Assembly: GCA_035286125.1 (NCBI GenBank)
Contig: JAYKIS010000075.1
Location: forward strand, 1-64,000
From: VGJW01 sp035286125
Lineage (GTDB): Bacteria > Cyanobacteriota > Sericytochromatia > S15B-MN24 > VGJW01
Reading direction: 5' to 3'
DNA length: 64,000 nt
Positions 1 through 9,273 of this stretch are shown here, piece after piece (the stretch's first letter is position 1; each line of letters opens with the position of its first letter). Under the pieces are notes generated by a model. The model was not told the DNA's origin. It made no database searches and worked only from the letters and a program-made list of their open reading frames with translations. The translations under genes and the position numbers were made by a program.

Positions 1-124
1 CGTTGTCCGAGGCCTTTTCCGGCACCTCGCTGGCCAGGCTGCTGACGGCTTCCTTGGCGGCGCCGGTCAGCGGGGCCAGCCGCTGGGTCGAACCGGTGTG
101 GGACGTGACATTGTTCAGGCTCAT
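1..124 (-). CDS. Hypothetical protein, N-terminal fragment
   Basis: This is the first 41 codons of a minus-strand gene that leaves the window at base 1. The ATG at 124-122 follows a clear GAGGAG ribosome site. The N-terminus (MSLNNVTSHTGST...) is rich in Ser, Thr and Ala, has no signal peptide and looks disordered. In style it matches the N-termini of the signal-less proteins at 28705, 33731 and 42377. No family can be assigned from the fragment. Confidence 0.6.
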   Translation of the reverse strand, partial: MSLNNVTSHTGSTQRLAPLTGAAKEAVSSLASEVPEKASDN

Positions 125-206
125 GCGTGTCTCCTCGATGGGGCACCTGCAGGAGGTGTACCCTTGAATCGGTACCTTGCTAACTGCGGATGCGGAGGGA
201 TGGCGG

Positions 207-1238
207 GTGGCAGGCGGGTTTCGGGCAATGGGATGGCTGGTCTTGGCCTTGTCCCTCCCGGGTGCGGCCCGGCCCGTGGCGCACGAGGCGCCCATTTCTG
301 TCGCGGAAGCCCGTCTTGATGCCATCCGCGTCTGGCCCGGAGGCATCCTGCCTCCCGGGTCCACCGGACAGCCAGAGGCCCTGCCGCCAGGCACGGACTG
401 GGTCGCCGTGGGTCATCGGCTCTTCCGGGACCCACGACTTTCCGGCGATGGCGCCATGTCCTGCGCGACCTGCCACAGGCCGGCGTACGGCTTTGCCGAG
501 CCCCGGGCGTTGGCGTCGGGCCATCGCGGCAAGCGGCTCGGTCGCCACACGCCCACAGTGGTCGACACGGCCTTGCTGGGGCGCCTGTTCTGGGACGGCA
601 GGGCCGGCTCCCTTGCCGAGCAGGCCCTTGGTCCCCTGCTGTCACCCGACGAGATGGCCGGGGATCGCGCAGCCATCGGCCGGTTGCTCGATACCGACCC
701 GGGCTACCGCGCGGCATTCCGTAAGGCCTTCCATCGGGGCGGGACCGTCGAGGATGCGGCCTTGGCCCTCGAGGCCTACGAGCGGACGCTGGTGTCGGGG
801 GCCTCGCGGGTCGACCGCTACCTGGCCGGGGACAAGCGGGCCCTCGACCGCCGCGAGAAACTGGGTCTGTTCGTCTTTACGGGCAAGGGCTCATGTACGG
901 TCTGCCATGGGGGCCCCGCATTGTCCGACGGGGCCTTCCACGCACTCGGCCAGCGACCGGGCGAGGACCCGGGTGCCGCAGACATCGGCCGGATGGGCGT
1001 GACCGGCCTCGAGGCGGATCGAGGTGCCTTCCGGACGCCCCCGCTTCGCCAGGTGGCGCGGACGGCGCCATACATGCACGACGGCCGCCTGCCGACGCTC
1101 GAGTCGGTCGTTGCCTTCTATGACCAGGGCGGAGGTCCCGGCCATGATCCCATCCTGCAGCCTCTGGATCTGACAGCCGAGGAGCGGGCGGGCCTCGTCG
1201 CCTTCCTCAAGGCCCTCGATGCCCCTGTCCGCCCCTGA
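207..1238 (+). CDS. Diheme cytochrome c peroxidase / MauG family protein
   Basis: Secreted diheme protein of the CcpA/MauG family, which reduces hydrogen peroxide or oxidises a partner protein in the periplasm. Two heme-binding motifs are visible, CATCH near residue 86 and CTVCH near residue 230, in the family's usual two-domain layout, with a hydrophobic signal segment (MGWLVLALSLPGAA) at the N-terminus. I chose GTG 207 because GGAGG lies about eight bases upstream; ATG 228 and TTG 177 are in-frame alternatives. The end overlaps the next gene by 20 bases, so the two are probably co-transcribed. Whether it is a true peroxidase or a MauG-like enzyme cannot be decided here. Confidence 0.85.
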   Translation: MAGGFRAMGWLVLALSLPGAARPVAHEAPISVAEARLDAIRVWPGGILPPGSTGQPEALPPGTDWVAVGHRLFRDPRLSGDGAMSCATCHRPAYGFAEPRALASGHRGKRLGRHTPTVVDTALLGRLFWDGRAGSLAEQALGPLLSPDEMAGDRAAIGRLLDTDPGYRAAFRKAFHRGGTVEDAALALEAYERTLVSGASRVDRYLAGDKRALDRREKLGLFVFTGKGSCTVCHGGPALSDGAFHALGQRPGEDPGAADIGRMGVTGLEADRGAFRTPPLRQVARTAPYMHDGRLPTLESVVAFYDQGGGPGHDPILQPLDLTAEERAGLVAFLKALDAPVRP

Positions 1239-2259
1239 CGCCCTGCCGGCGACTCCCTGGGAGGCGATGGCGGCACCTCGGGGTCATCTGCGGTTGGCCT
1301 GGATCGGCGCCTGGATCCGCATGGCTGCGTGGACGAGCCTCGCCGTTTGCCTTGCCGTCTGGGCGACGGTCCCGGGAATCCGGGTCTGGGCGACGGACCC
1401 CGTCGGCACATGGACCGCGCTCGAACTCGAACAGGTCACGGATGTGCTGGACCGTGAGTCCCGCCGCGACACGGCGTCCCCGGCCAGCACGCGGATCGTG
1501 GCCCGCACAAGCGAGTTGCGCCGCATAGACGACTTGCGAAGTCGCTGGCATCGCCTGCGCCCGCCGCTGGAGCGTCTCCTGATGGTGATGGCGGCATGGG
1601 GCGCCGGAGGGCTGTTGGCTCTGGCGCTTGTCGAGGCCGGGGGCCACGCGGCGGCGCGGGTCGCCCGGATGGGGGGGCTGCTCGGTGTCCTCTGGCTGGT
1701 CCTCCAGGCAGGGTGGGATGCCGACGGCGCCTGGTGGCCGATACTCTGGGTCCTGCCGGCGTCCTGGGCTGTCGAGCGCGCGATGCTCCGGTTGCTCCTG
1801 TTCAACCGTTGCCTCTGGCCTTTTCCCTTCAAGGCGCCGCCCATCGATGCGTGGCGTCCCCCGCATCCCGAAGCGTCAGGCCCTTCGGGGTCGGCGCCGC
1901 AGTCCGGGGAACCGTCCCGCCAGCCCTTGCCGGTGCGCGGAACGGGCGAGTCCCTGGGCAGCCACGCTGCGCGCTTGCGGGAGTTGGCCCGCCAAAGGCA
2001 AGGGCGGCCGGAAGCCCGCGTGGCGCTTCCCTTGGGGCGGCGCTGGCGCGAGGCCTGCGCCGGAGGCACGCCCATTGTCCGGGTCGATCTGGCACGCGAG
2101 GCCTTGCTGGTGCGCCCTGCATGGCTGGGTCTGATGGCCCATGACGACTTCGATGCCGTGCGCCAGGCGTTGCTGGAGGAGGGCCCGGAGAGGCATCCGC
2201 GCGTCGGTCGCCCCCTTTGGCGCAAGTCTTTCCTGGGGCGCTTGCATCCGGTGGTTTGA
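1219..2259 (+). CDS. Hypothetical membrane protein
   Basis: Unrecognised protein of 346 residues. Hydrophobic stretches near residues 35-52, 119-139, 151-165 and 171-188 suggest four membrane segments, with a charged loop between the first two and a long soluble C-terminal half rich in Arg and Pro. It overlaps the diheme peroxidase gene by 20 bases, so a shared transcript is likely. ATG 1267 is an alternative start, but the GGGAGG before it sits too close. No catalytic motif is seen. Confidence 0.7.
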   Translation: MPLSAPDALPATPWEAMAAPRGHLRLAWIGAWIRMAAWTSLAVCLAVWATVPGIRVWATDPVGTWTALELEQVTDVLDRESRRDTASPASTRIVARTSELRRIDDLRSRWHRLRPPLERLLMVMAAWGAGGLLALALVEAGGHAAARVARMGGLLGVLWLVLQAGWDADGAWWPILWVLPASWAVERAMLRLLLFNRCLWPFPFKAPPIDAWRPPHPEASGPSGSAPQSGEPSRQPLPVRGTGESLGSHAARLRELARQRQGRPEARVALPLGRRWREACAGGTPIVRVDLAREALLVRPAWLGLMAHDDFDAVRQALLEEGPERHPRVGRPLWRKSFLGRLHPVV

Positions 2260-2289
2260 GCCCGGCACCTTTGGCGGTATGACAACCGT

Positions 2290-3954
2290 GTGACTATCAG
2301 ACGATTTCTGACGCGCGCGTGCGCGCTCCTCGGCGTCGTGGCGGGCGGCTCCGTGCTGTCGGGGTGCGAGGACGCAGGCAACTTGGCGACCGCGGCCCGG
2401 TCGTCCGCACGTGTGACGACCCAGCCGACGCTTTCGGCCAGCGCGCCTCAGGCGACGTCGGCACTGCTGGCGGGGAATGTCCAGGGCCAGATCAAGCTGC
2501 CCGGTGGCAAGGCCACGGCCTCGGGCATCGCCATCCACGTCTACCCGTTGGATCCGGGCGCCCCGGATACCGTGTTCCGCCAAGGCGTCGGGTTGATCTC
2601 CAATTCGGCGGGTGCGCTGATTTCCAACTCGGCAGGGGCCCTCGTTTCGAATGGCGCCGGCATGCGTCGCACGCTGGGCGTCGAGGATGCCCCGGGCGCC
2701 GTGACCTACACCGATGCCCAGGGGCGTTTCCAGCTGGATGTCCCGGCGACGGTGCGCATCAATGTGGAAGCGGTGGCCTCCGCCGACCTCAAGGTCCTGC
2801 TGCGCGACATCGGTGCGGCGTCGGCCTCGCTCAACCTCGAGCTGGCTCCGGTCGGCACCCTCGAAGGCGTCGTGACAACGACGGCAACGGGCGTCACGGA
2901 CCTGCTCGATGCCGAGGTTTTCCTGCCGGGGACCTCGTATATCGCGCGCGTCGGCCAGGGGGGCGTCTTCCGGATTCCGGGCCTGCCCGTCGGCAAGCAT
3001 CCTGTGGTCGTCATCCATCCCGTACTGGGAAGGGGTGGGGCCACGGTCGAGATCCTTTCGGGCAAGACGGCCAAGCTGGCCAACCTGCAAATCGTCACAC
3101 AGCCTCCCGTCATTCGTTCCCTCTCGTCGCAGATCGGGGCTCCGGGTCTGCGCATGCGCCTCGTGGGCGACCACCTCGGCATCGCCTCGGGCAAGTTGCC
3201 TGAGGTCTACCTGGGCGGTCTCAGGGCTGAGGCCTCCGTCGTCGACGAGGATGAGCTTTCCTTCGTGGTTCCGGCTGCAGCCCGAACCGGGCCGCTGGTG
3301 GTCTCGGTGGGGGGCTTGGCGAGTTCGCCGATGAACCTGCCCGTCCTGGCTTCGCTGGCGCTCGAGGCCCGGGACTCCACGGTCCATGCAGGGCCTGTCT
3401 TCGAGGACACGGTATCGCTCGGCGTGCGGCGGCGCTATGTCGTGGTTGCTCGGGATACCGAAGGCTTGGCAAGGGAGTTGGCCGACGTGCCCTGGTCGTC
3501 CACCAAGCCCGACGTGGCGACGGTGGGATCTGATGGCGTGGTTGTGGCCAAGGCCCCCGGCCTTGCGTGGATTCAGGTTCGCCTTGGTGACCTGACGTTG
3601 CCCTTGCCGCTGGGTCTCGAAGTGGTGGATGCGGTTGCCGGGCTCGAAGTCTCGCGCGACCCGCTCGGCTGGTTGCATACCCGGGCTCCTGACGAGGAGT
3701 TGGTCGGCCTGCCCACGATGGCGATGCTGCGTGCCACGCATCGCATGCAGGATGGTTCGGCCCGGGATCTTCCCGTTCATTGGTGGTCGGACGATGCGCG
3801 CGTGCGCATCGTGGACGACAGGCTCGAGGTGCTTGCCGACCAGGCTTCGGGTGATGTGTGGGTCTACGGTGCGTCCTTGGCGGATCCGGCTCGCGTCGCG
3901 TCGCTGTCGATACCGATCGAGCGTCTGGGTGGTCTTGAGGTGGGTATCCGATGA
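2290..3954 (+). CDS. Lipoprotein with IPT/TIG and Ig-like domains
   Basis: Surface or periplasmic lipoprotein of 554 residues. The signal peptide ends in an LSGC lipobox near residue 26. A carboxypeptidase-regulatory-like beta domain follows, then three near-identical eight-residue repeats (ALISNSAG type, bases about 2592-2663), another beta-rich region, an IPT/TIG-like fold near residues 275-355 and a BIG2-like domain (VPWSSTKPDVATVGSDG). Such modules usually serve adhesion or structure. The stop codon overlaps the start of the next lipoprotein gene as ATGA, pointing to translational coupling. The start is GTG 2290. Substrate and role are unknown. Confidence 0.8.
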   Translation: MTIRRFLTRACALLGVVAGGSVLSGCEDAGNLATAARSSARVTTQPTLSASAPQATSALLAGNVQGQIKLPGGKATASGIAIHVYPLDPGAPDTVFRQGVGLISNSAGALISNSAGALVSNGAGMRRTLGVEDAPGAVTYTDAQGRFQLDVPATVRINVEAVASADLKVLLRDIGAASASLNLELAPVGTLEGVVTTTATGVTDLLDAEVFLPGTSYIARVGQGGVFRIPGLPVGKHPVVVIHPVLGRGGATVEILSGKTAKLANLQIVTQPPVIRSLSSQIGAPGLRMRLVGDHLGIASGKLPEVYLGGLRAEASVVDEDELSFVVPAAARTGPLVVSVGGLASSPMNLPVLASLALEARDSTVHAGPVFEDTVSLGVRRRYVVVARDTEGLARELADVPWSSTKPDVATVGSDGVVVAKAPGLAWIQVRLGDLTLPLPLGLEVVDAVAGLEVSRDPLGWLHTRAPDEELVGLPTMAMLRATHRMQDGSARDLPVHWWSDDARVRIVDDRLEVLADQASGDVWVYGASLADPARVASLSIPIERLGGLEVGIR

Positions 3955-6125
3955 TGCGCCTGTACGGAACGTTGCTGCTGGCCGTGGCCTTGGTCGGCTG
4001 TAGGGTGACGCCGGAGGCGACGACATTGCCGGCTGCTACGGCCGAGGTTCCTGCTGTCGTGCCGGCGGCCCTCGAGGCCCTGCCCGCGCAGGGATTGCCG
4101 GGCAAGGTTCTTGTCAGCATCCAGTGGCCGGGCGGCAACGCCCGTGGCATCCAGGCCATGCCCGACTCCGTGCAGGGCGTCCGGGTATCCATCGAGAAGG
4201 TCGCGGGCCAGCCCCTCGCGGCCCAGTGGGTCAAGCGGGGTTCCAGCCTCGTCACGACCGTGGCCCTCGAGGCGCCAGCGGGCGGGGGCTACCGCATCCG
4301 CGCCGCGGCCTATACGGGCTGGAACGAGACGGACCCCGGCAAGCTCGTCGCGGATGGTGTGGCGGCCCAGGTGGAGGTGCCGTGGGGCAAGTTGGCCCGG
4401 GTCACTCTGGATCTCACGCCGATCAACTTGCCCCGCATCGTCTCTGTGGACCTTGATGCGGCCGGTTCGGGCGCCCAGCTCGAGCTCGGCGTCGCCGGAG
4501 CTGGTGAAGCCACCTCAGGCGTCGTCATCTTTCCGTCGGGTCGCGAGGTCGATGTGGCCCTTGCAAGTGGAGCTGCTAGCGTCAAGGTGCCCCAGGACGC
4601 CGGGGTCGGGGCGTTGCGCCTGCGCGTGGACGGCATTCTCTCGGCGCAGGGGCCTGTCTTCCGGCAGTTGCGTGCCCTGCGGATCGTGACTCAGGATGAT
4701 CCCTCGAACGAGCTTCCCGGTCCGCGGAATGATCCGGACGATGAGGCGATCCACCTGTGGCCCGGTGCCGCGGCACCTCTGACCGTTGCGGGCACCGACG
4801 TCGACGGGGCGGACGTGCCCGAGGTTCGGGGCGTGGAGTGGGTCAAGGCCCAGGCAGGTCCGTTCCTGCTGTCGTCGGCAGGGCGCGTCGAGTGCCTGGG
4901 ATTGGGGGCGGGCAAGGTCCGTGCCATTTCGGGGGGCTTGTCCGTGGACCGTGAACTCGAACTGTCGCCCCTCGAGGGTCCGAGGTACATGGTTGCCTCG
5001 TCGCAAACCGTCAACGTGGCGCCGCGTGCCGTCGTGCTGGACGAGAATCGCTTGTTGGTGATGTGGCGGGACATCTCGGCGACCAAGGTCCAGTGGACCA
5101 TCGTGACTCGCGGTCAGGACGGAAGTTTGACTCAAGGCCAGGTGCAGGGGGTTACGGCGGCCGGGCTGCCTGATGAGAAGTCCGTCGTGGCGGCCAAGGG
5201 TCAGACGATGGTCTTCCTGCTGCATCGCAAGGGTGTGCTGACGGATGCCGCGACGGGGCGGGTCCAGAACTCGTTCGGGATCCGTGCCATCGATCCGCAG
5301 ACCGGCGTACTGTTCGACAAGCCCTCCCTCGAGATCACGCCGAAGACCAGCTTCGAGGGTTATCGGCTGGGAGCCATTGCGGCTCAGGGAGACGCGTTCC
5401 AGTTCGCCTACAGCTTCTGGGACGGCACGGTCTACAAGAACCAGTGGATGAACCTGGGCATAAGCCCGCAACCCGAGGGTGCCTTGACGCTCAATGCGCA
5501 GGGGGCTGGCCCCAAGGCAGCGCGGGGACCCATGGTCGACAATCCGGACGTGATTGCCTTGCCCGATGGGGGCTACATGGTCGTAGGTACCTATGCCGAT
5601 GGCGAGAGTAACATCCTTCAACTCTCGACGCTTGGCAGCACGGGCAGTGCCATTGCCGAGCGTTCGGCCGGGTATTCCTACGATCGGGCGATTTATCAGC
5701 CAAGCGTGGCTTTCGACGACAACAACTTTGCCATCGTTCGCTACACGGATGGTACCGCCGGCCCGAGCGTCGAGCTTGGTCGCTACGACAGGACCACGCT
5801 AAAGAGCCTCGACGCTGCGGCGAACTTCGTCGAGGCCGTCAACGTTCCCTCCTGGGTGGTGGGCAACAAGCCGACTTCCGCCCTCTACGACCCGGCGGCC
5901 GGGCGCTTTGTCATCGGCTATGCCCGGGCCGTTCCCGGCATGGTGCCCACGGGAGTGACCGAGGGCTACCAATCGGTCGTCCGCATCATCGATCCGACGA
6001 CGGGCAAGCCCGAGGGCCCTTCATTCCCCATGCAGGCCCGCAGCCACTCGGGGACCGTGGTGCCGGGCTGGGCGATCTACATGCGTGATGGCGCCGTCAT
6101 GGTGCGTCACCTCAAGCTGAAGTAG
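3951..6125 (+). CDS. Large lipoprotein of unknown function, coupled to upstream lipoprotein
   Basis: Lipoprotein of 724 residues with a signal peptide ending in ALVGC near residue 17. The mature part is beta-rich. The C-terminal 370 residues have repeating Gly/Asp/Tyr-rich strands that suggest a beta-propeller, though no named repeat is certain. It overlaps the preceding lipoprotein gene by four bases (ATGA), so the pair is very likely made together and may form one surface assembly. No enzyme motif is seen. Confidence 0.75.
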   Translation: MMRLYGTLLLAVALVGCRVTPEATTLPAATAEVPAVVPAALEALPAQGLPGKVLVSIQWPGGNARGIQAMPDSVQGVRVSIEKVAGQPLAAQWVKRGSSLVTTVALEAPAGGGYRIRAAAYTGWNETDPGKLVADGVAAQVEVPWGKLARVTLDLTPINLPRIVSVDLDAAGSGAQLELGVAGAGEATSGVVIFPSGREVDVALASGAASVKVPQDAGVGALRLRVDGILSAQGPVFRQLRALRIVTQDDPSNELPGPRNDPDDEAIHLWPGAAAPLTVAGTDVDGADVPEVRGVEWVKAQAGPFLLSSAGRVECLGLGAGKVRAISGGLSVDRELELSPLEGPRYMVASSQTVNVAPRAVVLDENRLLVMWRDISATKVQWTIVTRGQDGSLTQGQVQGVTAAGLPDEKSVVAAKGQTMVFLLHRKGVLTDAATGRVQNSFGIRAIDPQTGVLFDKPSLEITPKTSFEGYRLGAIAAQGDAFQFAYSFWDGTVYKNQWMNLGISPQPEGALTLNAQGAGPKAARGPMVDNPDVIALPDGGYMVVGTYADGESNILQLSTLGSTGSAIAERSAGYSYDRAIYQPSVAFDDNNFAIVRYTDGTAGPSVELGRYDRTTLKSLDAAANFVEAVNVPSWVVGNKPTSALYDPAAGRFVIGYARAVPGMVPTGVTEGYQSVVRIIDPTTGKPEGPSFPMQARSHSGTVVPGWAIYMRDGAVMVRHLKLK

Positions 6126-6135
6126 TACCGGGTCG

Positions 6136-6164
6136 GGCCGGGGTGGGTTTCCTGCCCCGGCCTT
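6136..6164. terminator. Hairpin terminator between convergent genes
   Basis: An 8-bp perfect stem, GGCCGGGG at 6136-6143 with CCCCGGCC at 6155-6162, and an 11-base loop. It lies between the stop codons of two convergent genes. The T-run is weak, so efficiency is uncertain. Confidence 0.5.
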
Positions 6165-6173
6165 GCGCCGCGC

Positions 6174-7853
6174 CTACCTGTAGGTATCTCCCGCAAGGGC
6201 GCCAGCAGGCAGCACGTTCCAGTTGCGCCGGAAGACATCCTTCTGGCGGACGACCCGCTTCTGGCGGAGGTATTCGATCATCAGCTCGCGGACGTTGTCC
6301 TGGCGGTCGAAGACCACCGGGCAGTCGCGGAACATGTCGAACCCGCCGCCGCCCCGTTGCCGGTAGGTGTTGACCGCCAGCGTGAACTCCTGCTTGTCCG
6401 TCACGGGCTTGCCCTGCCATGTCAGCTTGACCAGGCGCTTGCCGGGCGGTCGCCGGACATCGAGTGTGTAGTCGACGCCGCTGACCATGTCGTAGTTGTA
6501 ACCGCGGACCCCTTCCGCCATGACCTTGGCGCCGGGCGCATACGGTGCGTAGAACCTTGCCGACTGCTCGATGTAGGCCCGCAGACGGCTGCCCGTGATG
6601 CGCACGGCCACCAGGCCGTTCTCGTAGGGGTACAGCGCCGCGACGTTCGCGATCGTGAGCGTTCCGGCCGAAAGGCCGGCCTCGGTCGTGAAGGCGGCCG
6701 CCGCCGACAGCTGGGCCCCGGTGCGCCAGCGCTGCACTTCGTTGACGAGGTCCACGATGGGCGTGTCCTCGAGGCGGGCCCGTCCTGCTGCCCACGATTC
6801 CGGCGTGCGGGCGATGGGGGCCGCGACATACCGGACGGTGGCCTCGTGAACCCGGCGGCTGCCCTCGAGGACCTCGGGGTCGGGCGGCACGCCCTGGACC
6901 CCTTGGGTGGTTACCTCGCGGGAGACGATGCGCCAGGGCTCTCCACTGCGGCGCGCCAGTTCGAGACGGGCCACCGCCAGGCGCTTGCCCCACATCTCGG
7001 CCTGGGCCAGGGACACGCCGTTGCGCTCGAGGCCGGGGACGTCCTGGTGGCTGTGTCCGGCAAAGACCACGTCCAGGCCGGGTACCTCGTCCGCCAGGCG
7101 CAGCACGACATTCTCGGGCGGCAGCCCTGCAGAAGCCGAGTAGCCGCTGAAGGTCGGCCCGTACGGACCGTCTCCGCCAAGGCCCGAGTGCGGGATGCCC
7201 AGAACCACTTCGGCACCGCGGGCCTTCATCTCGGGGACTTCGCGCTGGAAGGCCTCGACGATGTCGCCGAAGTCCAGCTTGCGTTCCACGTGGAAGCGGT
7301 CCCAGATCGCCACGCCCGGCGGCGTCGCCCCGATGATGCCGACCTTGACCCCGCCGACCTCCCGGATGATCCACGGGCGGAAGAAGGGGTCCTTGGTGCC
7401 GTGGTGGTATGCGTTCGCCGAGACGAAGGGATAGCGGGCGTCCGCCCGGGCCTTGCCCAGGATGTCCAGGCCGTAGTTGAAGTCGTGGTTGCCGACGTCC
7501 CACGCGGTGTAGCCCATCAGGTTCAGCACGTCGACCATCGGGTGGGTGTGCCGGCGCGGGTCCCCGTGGCGGATATGCCAGTCCGTCAGGGGCGAGCCCT
7601 GCAGCAGGTCGCCCGAGTCCACGAGCACGACGTTGGGGTTTCTGGCCCGCTCCCGCTTGACCAGGGTGGCGACCTTGGCGAGGCCAAGGTCTTCCTCGAC
7701 GGCGCCCTTCAGGTAGCTCGTGGGCCAGATATGCCCGTGAAGGTCGGTCGTGCCCAGCAGCGTCAGGCGCGTGCGCTCCTCGCCCGGTGCCGCCATCGCG
7801 GCCATGAGGGGGACCGAGAGGGCGATGAGGGCCACGGGCGGGAGGGACTTCAT
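6174..7853 (-). CDS. Secreted 5'-nucleotidase / 2',3'-cyclic phosphodiesterase family protein
   Basis: Periplasmic metallophosphoesterase of the UshA/CpdB family, 559 residues, which dephosphorylates nucleotides for salvage. After a signal peptide (about residues 1-22) come the metal-binding motifs TTDLHGH, GDLLQG, GNHDFNYG and GHSHQD in the expected order, then the C-terminal substrate-binding domain with its NVAALYPYENGL segment. The product and substrate range (5'-nucleotidase or cyclic phosphodiesterase) cannot be told apart from sequence. It converges with the lipoprotein pair, and the next minus-strand gene ends four bases upstream of its start, so the two may share a transcript. Confidence 0.9.
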   Translation of the reverse strand: MKSLPPVALIALSVPLMAAMAAPGEERTRLTLLGTTDLHGHIWPTSYLKGAVEEDLGLAKVATLVKRERARNPNVVLVDSGDLLQGSPLTDWHIRHGDPRRHTHPMVDVLNLMGYTAWDVGNHDFNYGLDILGKARADARYPFVSANAYHHGTKDPFFRPWIIREVGGVKVGIIGATPPGVAIWDRFHVERKLDFGDIVEAFQREVPEMKARGAEVVLGIPHSGLGGDGPYGPTFSGYSASAGLPPENVVLRLADEVPGLDVVFAGHSHQDVPGLERNGVSLAQAEMWGKRLAVARLELARRSGEPWRIVSREVTTQGVQGVPPDPEVLEGSRRVHEATVRYVAAPIARTPESWAAGRARLEDTPIVDLVNEVQRWRTGAQLSAAAAFTTEAGLSAGTLTIANVAALYPYENGLVAVRITGSRLRAYIEQSARFYAPYAPGAKVMAEGVRGYNYDMVSGVDYTLDVRRPPGKRLVKLTWQGKPVTDKQEFTLAVNTYRQRGGGGFDMFRDCPVVFDRQDNVRELMIEYLRQKRVVRQKDVFRRNWNVLPAGALAGDTYR

Positions 7854-7857
7854 GCCC

Positions 7858-9198
7858 TCATTCTAGCGGAAGCCGGGCCAGCGTCCTGCGATCGCGGCCC
7901 AGCAGCCAGAGATGCCGCTTGCTGCAGGCCATCGCGCAGATAGCCGGCTTGCCCCGTCCGGCAAGGACAAAGGTCTCGCCATGCGCCGCGTCGAGGCGGA
8001 CAAGGCGCTCGCCCACCTCGAGCCAGAGGCGCCCCGCGGCATCCGTCGTGGCCTGGTTTGCCGGTCGCGGCAGCAGCCAGCGAGCCTCGATCGATCCATC
8101 TGGAGAGAGGCGTGTTGCCACCGCTCCGCCTACGGCCCAGCAACTGCCCTTGCCGGCCGGCAGCAGCCGCTGGACCGGTGTCGGCAGGTCCAGATGCCAG
8201 GCCCGGGAGCCCGCAGCCACGAGGCGCACGGAGCCAGCGGGCACGCGGATCCCGTCCGCGGCCGCGAAGCCGGCGGCCGTCGCGTGGGCCGGCAGTTGCA
8301 CCGCCATGGGGCTGTTGCCGTTCTGGTCGAGGACATGAGCCACGTGGTCCTGACCATCCAGTGTCTGCCACCAGAACCGGCCTTCCTCGCCCGGAGCAAG
8401 CAGCAAGCTGCGACCGGGGACCTGTCGGCTCCAGCGCAATTGGTTTCGTGGATCCCGGCAACTCAGGCTGGCGTGCCACGCATCCTGCGTCAGCAGCATC
8501 GTGTCGCCGCCATCCCGTCCTGTGGGCGCGGCGGCAACCAGTTCCTGGCCGATGGCGATCGCCATGGCCGTGCCGACCCGGCCTTCCTCGTCGATGCGCC
8601 AGGCGCGCTGCCTGTCGTGGACCAACAGGCCGGAACCTCCGGTCATCGTGTGGCAGGCGGCAGGCAACGACACGATCGTGACCCCGAGTGGCCGGGGCTT
8701 GGCGGCCGGGTGCCAGGCTCCGAGCCCCCGGGTGTCGAGGCCGCCGATGTCGAGGCGGCGGGCTGCTGCCCGGTTGTCGGTCTCGCCCTCACGGAAGAGG
8801 GCAACAGGCAGGGGACCGGTCGGCGCACCGGCACGATCGGGAGACAGGGTCAGCATGAGGGGCCCGGCTGCCAGCGATCCGAAGGCATAGCGGCCGTTCT
8901 TGTCGCTGCGGACCTTGGCCTCCGTCGCTTCAGTCCAGGGCCTGCGGGCCTCGACGACCCAGCCAGCGAGGGGGGCTCCCTCGCGGTTGGTCAACCGCCC
9001 GTGCAGGCCGGATCCCTCGGGCAGGGCCAGCGGCGTGTGGCGCATGTCGAGGACGCGCGCTGGTCTCGGAGGTTCCGGACCGCCATGGGCGAGTGCCGGA
9101 ACGGCCAGCTTGATCGTGAACAGGCTGGCCAGCGCCAGCATCAGGGGGCGGGGGGGCAGGGGGTCGGGACGAAGTCTGGGTACGGGGTGGGCGCGCAT
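7858..9198 (-). CDS. Secreted protein with carboxypeptidase-regulatory-like domain
   Basis: Exported protein of 446 residues. The N-terminus carries an Arg/Pro-rich lead and a hydrophobic signal ending near ALAHG. A carboxypeptidase-regulatory-like beta-sandwich follows (GRLTNREGAPLAGWVVEARR...), then about 300 residues of repeating Trp/Leu/Gly strands that look like a beta-propeller. A strong GGAGG site precedes the ATG. It sits four bases upstream of the nucleotidase gene on the same strand. No enzymatic motif was found; a structural or binding role is an inference. Confidence 0.75.
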   Translation of the reverse strand: MRAHPVPRLRPDPLPPRPLMLALASLFTIKLAVPALAHGGPEPPRPARVLDMRHTPLALPEGSGLHGRLTNREGAPLAGWVVEARRPWTEATEAKVRSDKNGRYAFGSLAAGPLMLTLSPDRAGAPTGPLPVALFREGETDNRAAARRLDIGGLDTRGLGAWHPAAKPRPLGVTIVSLPAACHTMTGGSGLLVHDRQRAWRIDEEGRVGTAMAIAIGQELVAAAPTGRDGGDTMLLTQDAWHASLSCRDPRNQLRWSRQVPGRSLLLAPGEEGRFWWQTLDGQDHVAHVLDQNGNSPMAVQLPAHATAAGFAAADGIRVPAGSVRLVAAGSRAWHLDLPTPVQRLLPAGKGSCWAVGGAVATRLSPDGSIEARWLLPRPANQATTDAAGRLWLEVGERLVRLDAAHGETFVLAGRGKPAICAMACSKRHLWLLGRDRRTLARLPLE

Positions 9199-9273
9199 GG
9201 ATACCTCCGCCTCCCAGCTTCGGGTTGCGGAGAGACCTTTCGGTGACCGGCCCGAAAGAGGCCGCGCGACCGC

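Noticed and set aside
1876..4026. Long open frame on the minus strand opposite the IPT lipoprotein
   Set aside because: It mirrors a well-supported lipoprotein gene, its translation is low-complexity Arg/His/Gln, and it has no domain or ribosome site. It is a product of GC-rich codon use.
6357..7943. Plus-strand frame opposite the nucleotidase
   Set aside because: The nucleotidase metal motifs fix the coding strand.
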